Shown here: positions 11,424-20,290 of the stretch, one piece after another
How positions within the stretch are numbered: position 1 is the first letter of the stretch
Layout: each line of letters opens with the position of its first letter
Assembly: GCF_020360975.1 (NCBI RefSeq)
Contig: NW_025408674.1
Location: 2,666,001 to 2,730,000 of the forward strand
Direction of reading: 5' to 3'
Origin: Hirsutella rhossiliensis
Lineage: Eukaryota; Ascomycota; Sordariomycetes; Hypocreales; Ophiocordycipitaceae
DNA length: 64,000 bases
Notes under the pieces: model-generated
Databases searched by the model: none
Told to the model about the DNA's origin: nothing
Seen by the model: the letters and a program-made list of their open reading frames with translations, nothing else
Made by a program: the position numbers and the translations under genes

Positions 11424-13145
11424 CCATCTACCCGCCGCGCCCTTTCTCCTCCTCCTCCTCTGTCCCGGCGAGCTGTGCATGTGCTGTGCGCAGTCTGTTC
11501 CCTTTCTCCTCCGTTGCCCCATTCTTGCCCGCCTGCTCGCTCTTCCACTTCGCTTCCTCGAGGAATATTGGCGCCCGAGAATCGCCAAGGGAGGCCGAAT
11601 CTTTTATTCCACCTCTGCATACCTCGCCCGTCCCCGCCCCGCCTCCGGCTTTGGCGCTCAATTTTCCTTCTTCAATACCGGTTCTGCAATCATTTATTCT
11701 TCCCGCTTTACCGCCTCCTCGTTCGGACCCAGCCCCCCACCCACCGGCTAGGGGACACAGGGGATCGTCAGCGGTCTGCATTCCAGCACAAAGACCACCG
11801 CCCGCCGGCCACCGCCCACCGACCCTTTGCCGGCTGCCTACGTCGAGAGAGTGTCGCAGGCACCAACCGTTTCTTTACCACTTTCATCATTCGTTTCGGG
11901 CGGGCCCCGTTTTTTCCTTTGGCCTGTGCTGGGCTCCCTTTTCCGACATATTCGCTGCTTGATTCCAACCGCCAACCCCTCGCCTCTCTAGCCCGCACTT
12001 ACAGGGCTTGCACACCACACGTCACAGCCAGCCTCTCTCGCCGTGCCTCCCCTCGATATTGGCGACGGCCTTGTTGGGGCGTTATATAGTTCTGGCTCGC
12101 TTCCTCTCTCCGGGGCTTCTGTTCTGCTCACACCATCACCATCCTCGGCAGCACAGTAAAGCTGCTTGTCCAGTCCCGAGCAAGAGAGTCAGCATTGAAA
12201 CACTCCTTTCGACTTAGTCAGTGAAAGCCCCCTTTGCCCGACTCAACAGTCAGTCCCTTCTTGTCCAGCACGCACACGGCGTCGCCTGCCTTCTCTTTCT
12301 CTTTCTCTGTTCGTCTCGTCTCGTTGTTGGCGCTGCACATTATTCGCAAACGCACGCGTGTCACATCCCCGCCACACCTCTCCCGAAATAAGCACCAAGG
12401 CGCGCCACCACCGACGGCAATTGACGCTCGCGCTCTCTTCGCCTGTTTCCTCGTCACGACTCGCCCAAGTCCGTGGAGCCCGAAATCCGGGTACGCACCA
12501 ACAGCAACCGGCACGGGCCTCGCAAAGGACTGACTGTCAAGAAAGGACAAGACGGTCCTCATCATCATCCTCTCGTACACACAAACACGCCTGCGCGCAG
12601 ACTCAGGCTACCCCCCCGGGACTCGTCGGCGGAGACGACTTGACTCGGCAACGCATAAAGTCCCAAAGAGCCACCATCCTCGGAAATCTTTCTTGATCCA
12701 AGGACCCTTTTGTTTCCGACAGGCAGTGTGCGGATACAAAGAGTGAAGAAAAAAAAGGGGGCTTGTTCAGGCTGAACACATCTTTCTTTACTCTCCTCGA
12801 CCGAGTACACTCACATTCTCATTCTCGATACTTATTCAAGACGGCGACGTCTGCCTCGTCTTCTCCTGGTCCCAGCCACGCTCACGCATTCGGCTGACTC
12901 ACGCGAAAACCCTACTTCTTCTCCCACCTTGGCATCCCATCGATCCCGTCCGGCCCTCGTCGGCGAATAAGCGGTCCAGCCCTTCGCCCTCTCGCCTCCC
13001 GTCTGCTCCCGCCGCAAAGGAATTTGGCAACGTCGCACAAACCTCGGCACTCGGACCCGCCTCGCAATCCCTGCTGACAGATAGATCAACTCTAAACTCC
13101 CCGAACCCCTGTCGGCCTGGCCGCTAGAGCTGGCCCCAGCGATCG

Positions 13146-13187
13146 GTACTGCGACGCCTGTACTCCGACGCCTGTACTGCGACGCCT
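13146..13187. repeat. 14-bp tandem repeat, three units
   Basis: Three adjacent copies of GTACTSCGACGCCT; the middle copy differs by one base (C for G). It lies inside the cyclin leader and carries no ATG. Confidence 0.95.
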
Positions 13188-13362
13188 GTACCCCCGTACC
13201 CTCTCAACCTCAACCTCTCCCTCCCTCCATCCGTCCGTCCCCTGCAGCTGCACGCCGTTGGCACCCAAGCGCCCTCTCCCACCCCCTGCGGCACCCCCCC
13301 CCTCCACCCCCCCTACCCCCCTGTGGACTCAGCCTCGTGCCCCTAACGTCACCCACTGACGA

Positions 13363-13428
13363 ATGTCCCACGGTCACTTGTCCCAGAAAGCAAGAGGCCA
13401 CATGAGCCTTGCCCGACCTATTGTCTGA
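13363..13428 (+). other. uORF of 21 codons in the cyclin leader
   Basis: It begins at ATG 13363 and ends at TGA 13426-13428, 245 nt before the main ATG. The only other upstream ATG nearby (13402) is in the same frame and ends at the same stop, so the proximal leader has a single uORF reading frame. If a leader intron ends at 13386, the first ATG would be removed and an 8-codon uORF would remain. Confidence 0.45.
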
Positions 13429-13552
13429 CACTTACTTCAATAACCAAGCGCCCTCTCCCTTTTTTCACCGTTTTCACATTCTTCTCCCTCCCGTCCTCGC
13501 ATCGACCCTCGACAAGGGCTACGCCTATATCCTCTGGCCGTCCCCTCTTCCT

Positions 13553-13615
13553 CTCGCTCTCTCTCTCTCTCGCCCGCGCTCTCTCGCTGTCTCTCGCTCT
13601 CTCGTTGCCCCTCGC
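13553..13615. repeat. CT-rich microsatellite in the cyclin leader
   Basis: (CT)n and CTCTCG units over about 60 bp immediately before the cyclin start region. Confidence 0.85.
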
Positions 13616-13673
13616 TCTCTTCCGCCCGGTCCCTCGTCCAGCATCATCATCACCTTCACTACCGACGACCACC

Positions 13674-14777
13674 ATGGCATCACGGCACCTCCTCACCATG
13701 GACGAGCTCAACAAGGCCGCCCTCGAGCACTTTGTCTACCAGCCCGTCAGCCGCGACATGATCTCGTACTTGGCCGACGCCGCCCACAACGTAATTACCT
13801 GCGACTCGACTCTCATGCCCTCCAAGAACCAGGCCCTGCCGCCCACGCCCCCGAGGAGCCCCGAGCCCCGATGCGCCCGCGCTGAAGACGACAGCCTGCC
13901 CACCCTCGACGAGTTCATCACACAGCTCGTCGTCTCCTCCAACGTCCAGGTCCCCACCCTCATGTCCACCCTCGTCTACCTCACCCGCCTCAAGGCCAAG
14001 CTGCAGCCCATGGCCCGCGGCCTGCGCTGCACCACGCACCGCATCTTCCTCGCCTCGCTCATCCTGGCTGCAAAGTACCTCAACGACAGCTCTCCCAAGA
14101 ACAAGCACTGGGCCAACTACACCCACATCGCCACCGACCTCTACTCGTTTGGCTTCACCCGCACCGAGGTCAACCTCATGGAGAAGCAGCTCCTCTTCCT
14201 CCTCGAGTGGGACCTCAGGATCTCCGAGCAGGACCTCTACCGCGAGCTCGACGTCTTCCTCGAGCCTCTGCGCGTCCGCATCGCCGAGCGCCATGCCCGC
14301 AAGATGCGCCAGCGCGAGGAGAAGCGCCGCCAGCAGGACCTGTACGCCGCCGCCTCGACCCGCTATCCCAGCCCTGTCGCTTCCCGCGCCACCTCGCGCT
14401 CCCGCAACGCCAGCCTCGAGAACCTGCGCCCCGGCTCCGTCTCCCCCCCGGGCCTCACCTACAGCAGCTCGGCGAGCTCGTACGCCTCGTCGGCCCCCTC
14501 GAGCCGGCAGCAGTCGCGCTCCACGACGCCCCTGGAGTCGGACCCCGAGGCAACGCCCTACGAGACGCCCCTCAAGGCGCCCCTCTACGACTCCCCCGTC
14601 CAGATTGTCGTCGACGCCGACTCGCAAAAGGCTGTACCCGCGCCGTCGAGCGCGCGCATGCTGCCCTACGAGATCTCGGTAGAGCACTATCACCAGATGC
14701 ACGACGGCGCAGCCAAGAAGCGCCACAAACGTGGCATGTGGGGGCGTCTCTTGGGAGGAGCCGTCACTGTTCGATAA
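13674..14777 (+). CDS. Pcl1/PclA-like cyclin (Pho85-partner, G1/S type)
   Basis: Single exon, 367 aa. The ATG at 13674 has a near-perfect context (ACCACCATGG) and is chosen over upstream non-ATG codons in the same frame. The cyclin box spans roughly residues 85-205: a helix with VPTLMSTLVYLTRLKAKL, then GLRCTTHRIFLASLILAAKYLND and KHWANYTHIA...FGFTRTEVNLMEKQLLFLLEWDLRI. This matches the short Pcl1/Pcl2/PclA class that activates Pho85-type CDKs in G1, not the B-type cyclins. The C-terminal 150 residues are low complexity, Ser/Pro-rich with repeated S/T-P sites (TTPLES, TPYETP), which look like phosphorylation and degradation sites. The very long, nearly ATG-free leader suggests translational or transcriptional control. 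It lies 8 kb from CDK1, but the usual partner would be Pho85. Confidence 0.88.
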   Translation: MASRHLLTMDELNKAALEHFVYQPVSRDMISYLADAAHNVITCDSTLMPSKNQALPPTPPRSPEPRCARAEDDSLPTLDEFITQLVVSSNVQVPTLMSTLVYLTRLKAKLQPMARGLRCTTHRIFLASLILAAKYLNDSSPKNKHWANYTHIATDLYSFGFTRTEVNLMEKQLLFLLEWDLRISEQDLYRELDVFLEPLRVRIAERHARKMRQREEKRRQQDLYAAASTRYPSPVASRATSRSRNASLENLRPGSVSPPGLTYSSSASSYASSAPSSRQQSRSTTPLESDPEATPYETPLKAPLYDSPVQIVVDADSQKAVPAPSSARMLPYEISVEHYHQMHDGAAKKRHKRGMWGRLLGGAVTVR

Positions 14778-16945
14778 CCAGCATCGGCTCCCCTTTTCCT
14801 TCTTCACTTGTGTGATTCACGGCATGCATCAAGAGAAACAGACACGACACAATGAGCACGGCGTTTGCGGTGGCTTACACGACTCGCTTTCCCCCGGCTG
14901 GGACACGCGTCCAACATGACTTGGCACCTGCTTGACTCGACGACCCTACGTCGATGCCTAATAGTGCGCCACGACACAGGCGTCTGCATATATTATCATG
15001 TGTACAGGGCAAAAAAAATGTCACCATACAGGAGTCAACATCTCGCTTCCTTTTTCCTTTTCTCCTTTCTTATACCTGGGCCTCTGATGGACCGGGGCCG
15101 AGCTTGGTGTTGGAAATACCTCTTCTCTTACTTATACGGCGGCGAGAGAAAACAGCATTTGGAGTTTTGGGGGTTTGGGGCGGCCAGGCGCGCCTCGATG
15201 GGCCCTGCCGCGTTTCTTCGACTTGAGGAGGACTCCTCATTTTCCTTTCTTTTTTGGGTTTCTTTTTTCCTTTGCCTCTTCCCATGATATTGGGTTCAGG
15301 ATATGGTAGATGGGTCCTAGGGTAGAACTGCTCCCCCCTCGTGGGCGGACCTAGCAAATACATCGCAACTTGTTTGACAAACACTACATGTCCAATGCTC
15401 TGTTTGCACGCGTGCATGCAACGCTTTCACGGAGGGGCGTGGATTTCGACAGTCGGTCAGCCCGGCGCCGGACCGCGCTGGGGTCACGGGACGGGAGGCG
15501 GGTGACTGTTGGCCGGGGGGGGGGGAGGCCACGCACGTTGGTTGTTTGCGGCCAGGCAGGCGCGCAAGACGCAGTCACGGCGCTGGCTTACACGCAACGG
15601 CACAGCGCACGCGCCCCCGCCCGTCACGCACGTTGCTCGGCCGTGGCAGACGGATCAGTCCAGCCTACGGTACTTACTTGCCCGCCTGCATACCTGCTCC
15701 AGCACATGCCTTAATTACCTGCCTGCCTACCTAGCTAGGTACTTTACATACTGTACGTGCTCGCCCAGACTTTCACACTTTTTTTGGTCACCACACAGAC
15801 AGAACAGACGGAGCAGCAGAAACCCCTGTGTGCAACGGCCGCGGGACCCCCAATCCGGCGCCCGTCGGAGTTTGTCAACGACGATGCGCCGGGGCCCGTG
15901 CCACTTATACACTCGCTTGCGGGGGATATCAGGAGTAAAAGTACCGTACCGTACCGTACCGTACCGTACCGTACAGTGCAACACCCAAGACGAGGAGGAA
16001 AAGAAAAAGGAGGGAAAAAATAGTGGCGCGAACTGCCCCCCCCCTTCGTTGAAGCTCTCTCGCCACCAGGGGACGGCCAGGTGCAGAGCCGCGTGTGCTC
16101 ACTTCGTCGCGTCTTCTGCCTGCCTGGCGGTGGGTGGCAAGGGGCGGTGATGGGATGCGGGCGTGGGCTGTTGGCTGCGTTTGGGGGTCACCGCCCGCCG
16201 GCGGGGGCAAGAGGGGCCAGGCGACGCAGCCTACACAGCCCGTCGAGTATAGAGGCCCATGTGCCCTGTAGAGGGCATCGTGGCCCGCCCCGCAGAGCTC
16301 GGCCTCCGGGCGTCCGCATCGGGGCAGACCTGGCCCTCCGGACCGTGCCCGTGTACACGCTGGGAGCAGAGTCTAAAAACCCACCGGGGTACGTCCTGAA
16401 CGTGGAGATAAAAATAAAAAAAACAGAGTTGCGCGGGCGGGGGTCCAAGGGGACGGCGGACAAAGAATAAGAAAGGGAACAAGGCGCAAACGCCGGCCCC
16501 ACACCCTTCGGACCCCCCGCCCAGTCAGCCCGCCGCATCCGGCCTCGCTCTCCCGCAACGGGACCCTGAAGCAACCTCTGGCTGGTGCCACCTACGGATA
16601 GGGGGTGCAGACCCTCGCATCGTCGCATGCACTCCCATGCGGGGCTGCATGAGCCCGCCATGTCGTGACCTCGCCTTCGGAATCGGCTTTTCTTGGTAGC
16701 TGTGTCTGTGTGTTCTCCGTAACATCGCAGCTGAACCACGGGCCGCTGCGAGGGCTGTGTGGCAACCGACGAAATCACCCCGTGCCTCCTCCGCGGCCAC
16801 CGCCTCGTCGCTTTCCGGCTGGGGCCCGCATGGACCGCCAACCACACATGGAGAAGCCGCCCGTCAACAAACCTACACCAACCCGCTCACACCCGCGCAT
16901 CCTCGTCACCGCCATCCGTCCATCACCTCGACGCTTTGGGCTCGC
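14778..16945. other. convergent intergenic region, no gene recognised
   Basis: It lies between the 3' ends of the cyclin (+) and the Cu-ATPase (-). Open frames are short and overlapping. It contains a pentanucleotide tandem at 15941-15973 and several CCTACCTAGC/GTACTTTAC-like words common in the intergenic parts of this window. Confidence 0.5.
15941..15973. repeat. (GTACC)6 pentanucleotide tandem repeat
   Basis: Six perfect GTACC units plus a partial copy. The unit contains the GTAC core that also recurs in the dispersed GTACWGTAC words. Confidence 0.95.
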
Positions 16946-19900
16946 CTATCGGGGCTCCGCAACCATAGTCTTGGGCCGGAACCCCACCCACGGAATCTTG
17001 ATCCGCAGGCTCAGGCTGCTCAGAACCACGCTGATGCTCGACAGCGCCATGGCAAGCGCCGCCCATACCGGGTCCAGCCGAACGTGGCCCCCGCCCCGCG
17101 TGCGCACCGCGTACAGGCATCCCGCCGCAATGGGCACCGCCAGCATGTTGTAGACGACGGCCCAGCCAAAGTTGACCTTGATGCGCCGGAACACGACCCG
17201 GCTGAGCTCCAGCAGCGTCAGCACCGCCGACAGGCTCGACGTCGCCAGCACAAAGTCGGCGCTTGATATCGCCACGTCGCTCCCGGACCCAATGGCGATG
17301 CCCACGTCCGCCGTCGTCAGCGCCGGCGAGTCGTTGATGCCGTCCCCCACCATGGCCACCATGGCCCGCCGCGTAGAATACCCGTGTCCTCGCCGCCGCC
17401 GCCTGCCCGTCTCATCCGCGTGGACCGTCGCCTGCAGGTACGTGATCTTGGCCGCCTTTTCTGATGGCAGTACCTCGGCGAGCACGTTGGACGAGGGGAT
17501 ACCGACGCGTTGCGCCACCGCCTGCGCCGTCGTCATGTTATCGCCCGACAGCATCCAGACCTGCGTCCCGCGACCCCGCAGCGCCTGGACCACGGCCCTT
17601 GCCTCCGGCCGGATTGGGTCCGAGACGGCCATGATGGCCGCCAGCTTCCACGCGCTGCCCTCGCGAGCTTTGGCGCCGACGAGCGCCACCGACTTGGCCT
17701 CGCTCTTCCAGCCTTGGAGAAGGTTCGTCGCGCGTTGAGATAGCGGGACCGACAGGTCGCGCATCAGGTGCTCGTTGCCCACGGCGACATGGAGTGGCCG
17801 GTCCTTGTACGCGGCCTTGATGCCCTTGCCCGGTAATTCTTCCACCTTGCCCAGCGCGGCCGACTCCAGCTCGGCGCCGCAAAAGCTGACAACGGCCTTG
17901 GCGATTGGGTGGCTGCTGTTTTCCTCGGCCGCCTTGAGCCCCGACAGCAGCGTCCGCTCGTCCACAACGTCGTCCATCTCGCCGTCCGGGAACAGGGCCG
18001 AGTCGGTGATGCGGGGCTCGCCGCCCTCGGTGAGGGTTCCCGTCTTGTCAAAGACGACGCAGTCAATCTTGCTCGCCTTTTCAAACGCCTCGCCTCCGCC
18101 CTTGGCCAGGACGCCGTGCTTGGCTGCGATGCCGCCGCCGACAAAGATGGCCGTCGGCGCGGCAAGCGCCAGGCCACAGGGGCAGGCGACGACAAACACG
18201 GCAATGGCGAATTGAAAGGCGAACGCGGCCTGTCCGCCGGAGTTGTTCAGCTCCTCATCGGAGACGTGGCCGGTAAAGGCAAGAGCCATCCACACGGCCC
18301 AGGTGATGACGGCGATGAGGGTCACGACGGGGACAAAGTACGACGTCATCAGGTCCGCGATTTGCTCCACGGGGGCTCGCTTCGTCTGTCCCTCGCGGAC
18401 AACCTCGACAATCTGGTCAAGCATCGACTTGCCGCAGGTGCCCGTGATGCGAACCGTGATGGCGTCAGCCTTGTTTATCGTGCCCGCGTAGACGCTGTCT
18501 CCGGGCCCCTTTTTGATGGGACGCGACTCGCCCGTGAGGCTCGACTCGTCAAAGTTCGTATCGCCCGTGACAATGACGCCGTCGGCGGCCGGCGACGCGC
18601 CGTTGGGGATTCGGATGAGGTCACCGTGCTCCAGTCGATCAATCTCGGTGGCCGTGGTTTTCGGGTTCCCCAGCCTGTCTTGCTCGATGAGTAGCGCCGT
18701 GCTGGGACGAAGCTTGGCCAGCGCCTCGACCGCACTCCCAGTCTTGGACTTGCTGTAGCCCTCAATCAACCTTCCTGCGAGCAAGAAGAGCGTGAGGAAG
18801 ACGACCGAGTCAAAGTAAAAGCGACCCTCGGGCACGTGTGTTTCCTGGTTGATCGCCGCGGCAATCATCTGCGCAACCGACGATAGGTACGCTATGCTTG
18901 TTCCCAGGGAGATGAGCATGTTCATGCTTCCAAACTTGTAGAACCTCTCCAGCAGCGGCGTGCGGCTGTTTCCTCGCCACAGCGTTCGAAGTTCCTTGAC
19001 AGCGCGCACGTGGAAGACGTCGGCGGCCAGGAAATAGACGGGTGTTGCGAGGACGCAGAGGATGATTTCGAGACGGCTCAGGCCCGACTTCCAGGGCTCC
19101 ATCAGGTATCGCCTCGTCGGGTCTGTTGAGGGAACCAGGCTCATGTAGACGATGCCCAGGATGAACGAGGGGATGGCGATCAAGATGGTGAGGATTTCGC
19201 GATAGAGGAGCTCGCGCTGGTGCTTTGCCCTAATGGCCCTGGACCGCTCCTCCAACGTCGGGGGATGGTGGATGGAGGCGTGCAGAGATGGGTCCGTGGC
19301 CTCGATGGCGGAGAGAATATGGCGGATGGTGAGGCGAGGGGCTTCTGGGAGATAGCGGACTCTGAGCCGGGGCTGCTTGACCGTCGGTTCCTGGAGGATC
19401 TCGATGCGCGAGGAGTCGAGGTTTCTCAGAGTCTGGCAGATCCTGTCGGGACAGCGGTGGCAGAAGATGCCGTCGACCTTGATCTCAACCTCGCGCTCGT
19501 CGGCCGACTGCCTGTGCTGGTTGAGGTCGACGACCTTGTCGAGGATGGCGTCGTAGCCGAGATCCGAGATGGCCTCGACGATGTCTTTAGCGCGACTGGG
19601 GTCGGTGAAGTCGACCGAGGCGCTGTTGGAGACGAGATTGACGGTGATCTTGGAGATCCAGGGGTGCTTCTGGACCTCGTTGGTGATTGTGTTTACACAG
19701 ACGGCGCACGTCATGCCGCCAACGGACACGGTTGCGCGCAGCAGAGGCGAGGGAGCTCCGTCGACGACGACGCCGTCAAAGGGCACGGCCGAGGTCTGCC
19801 TCTGGATGCTAGACGCAAAGGACAGGGTTCGGACGAGGCGGACGCGGTTCTCGGACAAGTGGTCCTGGTCATGGGCTACAGCCGACTTGCACGCCTCGCA

Positions 19901-20290
19901 GTTTTCCAGATGGGCGGCGGCGATGGCGGGGCTCGGAGTGCCGGGGGGCGTCTTGTTGCGCCAGAGGCGGGACCATATGTCAAAGGTTCCGTAATTCTGG
20001 CGGGCATCTCGCGGAGAGACGCAGTCGATGTCGGCCTCGACGGCAGCCGAGGTGTCGACGCCGCATATGTCGAAGCCGGCGTCTTGCAGCGTCTTGCCCA
20101 TGGCGCGGATAAAGTCGGCGGTGGGGTCCTCGTGCTCGACGGTGACGACCGAGGTGACGACGTTTGGCGAGACCCAGAGGACCCTGTCGGCGTACTCGTC
20201 GTGCAGGAGACTCTTGATGAGGGCTACACATGACGGGCAGTGAAGGTTGCCCAAGAGGTAGGACGTGGTGACGGTGTTTGCCGGAGCCAT
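16946..20290 (-). CDS. copper-transporting P1B-type ATPase
   Basis: Single exon, 1114 aa, ATG at 20290 in a GACCATGG context; the frame stays open upstream but without another good start. Three N-terminal metal-binding-like segments are visible: CPSC (18-21), the canonical GMTCAVC (192-198) and CHRC (277-280), plus a CEAC pair at 131-134. The catalytic core has TGES (586-589), the Cu(I)-defining CPC in the membrane (703-705), the phosphorylated DKTGT at 748, the SSHP motif of the nucleotide domain (792-795), and GDGIND (982-987). Membrane helices flank residues 365-510, 650-715 and 1040-1095, with the YN and MxxSS residues expected of Cu(I) pumps near the end. It exports Cu(I) from the cytosol, either to the secretory pathway (Ccc2/CtpA role) or across the plasma membrane (Crp1/CrpA detoxification role). 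The sequence alone does not decide between them. Confidence 0.93.
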   Translation of the reverse strand: MAPANTVTTSYLLGNLHCPSCVALIKSLLHDEYADRVLWVSPNVVTSVVTVEHEDPTADFIRAMGKTLQDAGFDICGVDTSAAVEADIDCVSPRDARQNYGTFDIWSRLWRNKTPPGTPSPAIAAAHLENCEACKSAVAHDQDHLSENRVRLVRTLSFASSIQRQTSAVPFDGVVVDGAPSPLLRATVSVGGMTCAVCVNTITNEVQKHPWISKITVNLVSNSASVDFTDPSRAKDIVEAISDLGYDAILDKVVDLNQHRQSADEREVEIKVDGIFCHRCPDRICQTLRNLDSSRIEILQEPTVKQPRLRVRYLPEAPRLTIRHILSAIEATDPSLHASIHHPPTLEERSRAIRAKHQRELLYREILTILIAIPSFILGIVYMSLVPSTDPTRRYLMEPWKSGLSRLEIILCVLATPVYFLAADVFHVRAVKELRTLWRGNSRTPLLERFYKFGSMNMLISLGTSIAYLSSVAQMIAAAINQETHVPEGRFYFDSVVFLTLFLLAGRLIEGYSKSKTGSAVEALAKLRPSTALLIEQDRLGNPKTTATEIDRLEHGDLIRIPNGASPAADGVIVTGDTNFDESSLTGESRPIKKGPGDSVYAGTINKADAITVRITGTCGKSMLDQIVEVVREGQTKRAPVEQIADLMTSYFVPVVTLIAVITWAVWMALAFTGHVSDEELNNSGGQAAFAFQFAIAVFVVACPCGLALAAPTAIFVGGGIAAKHGVLAKGGGEAFEKASKIDCVVFDKTGTLTEGGEPRITDSALFPDGEMDDVVDERTLLSGLKAAEENSSHPIAKAVVSFCGAELESAALGKVEELPGKGIKAAYKDRPLHVAVGNEHLMRDLSVPLSQRATNLLQGWKSEAKSVALVGAKAREGSAWKLAAIMAVSDPIRPEARAVVQALRGRGTQVWMLSGDNMTTAQAVAQRVGIPSSNVLAEVLPSEKAAKITYLQATVHADETGRRRRRGHGYSTRRAMVAMVGDGINDSPALTTADVGIAIGSGSDVAISSADFVLATSSLSAVLTLLELSRVVFRRIKVNFGWAVVYNMLAVPIAAGCLYAVRTRGGGHVRLDPVWAALAMALSSISVVLSSLSLRIKIPWVGFRPKTMVAEPR

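Larger units (their letters stand above)
11440..13673 (+). promoter_or_regulatory. very long ATG-depleted 5' leader of the cyclin gene
   Basis: About 2.2 kb rich in C and T. Reading the plus strand, ATG occurs only at 11479, 13363 and 13402 before the main start; the 1,881 nt from 11482 to 13362 contain none. CAT, the same trinucleotide on the other strand, is frequent here, so the depletion is strand-specific. This is what selection against upstream starts in an mRNA leader looks like. One or more leader introns are possible, for example with a branch-like CTAAC/CTGAC and acceptor CCCAG ending at 13386. Confidence 0.6.

Noticed and set aside
4267..14777. CDK1 and cyclin as a functional gene pair
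   Set aside because: The kinase is a PSTAIRE Cdc2, whereas the cyclin belongs to the Pho85-partner class; they are 8 kb apart with unrelated promoters.
13680..14807. 375-aa open frame opposite the cyclin
   Set aside because: Val/Gly/Glu-rich antisense shadow of strong codon bias; no motif.
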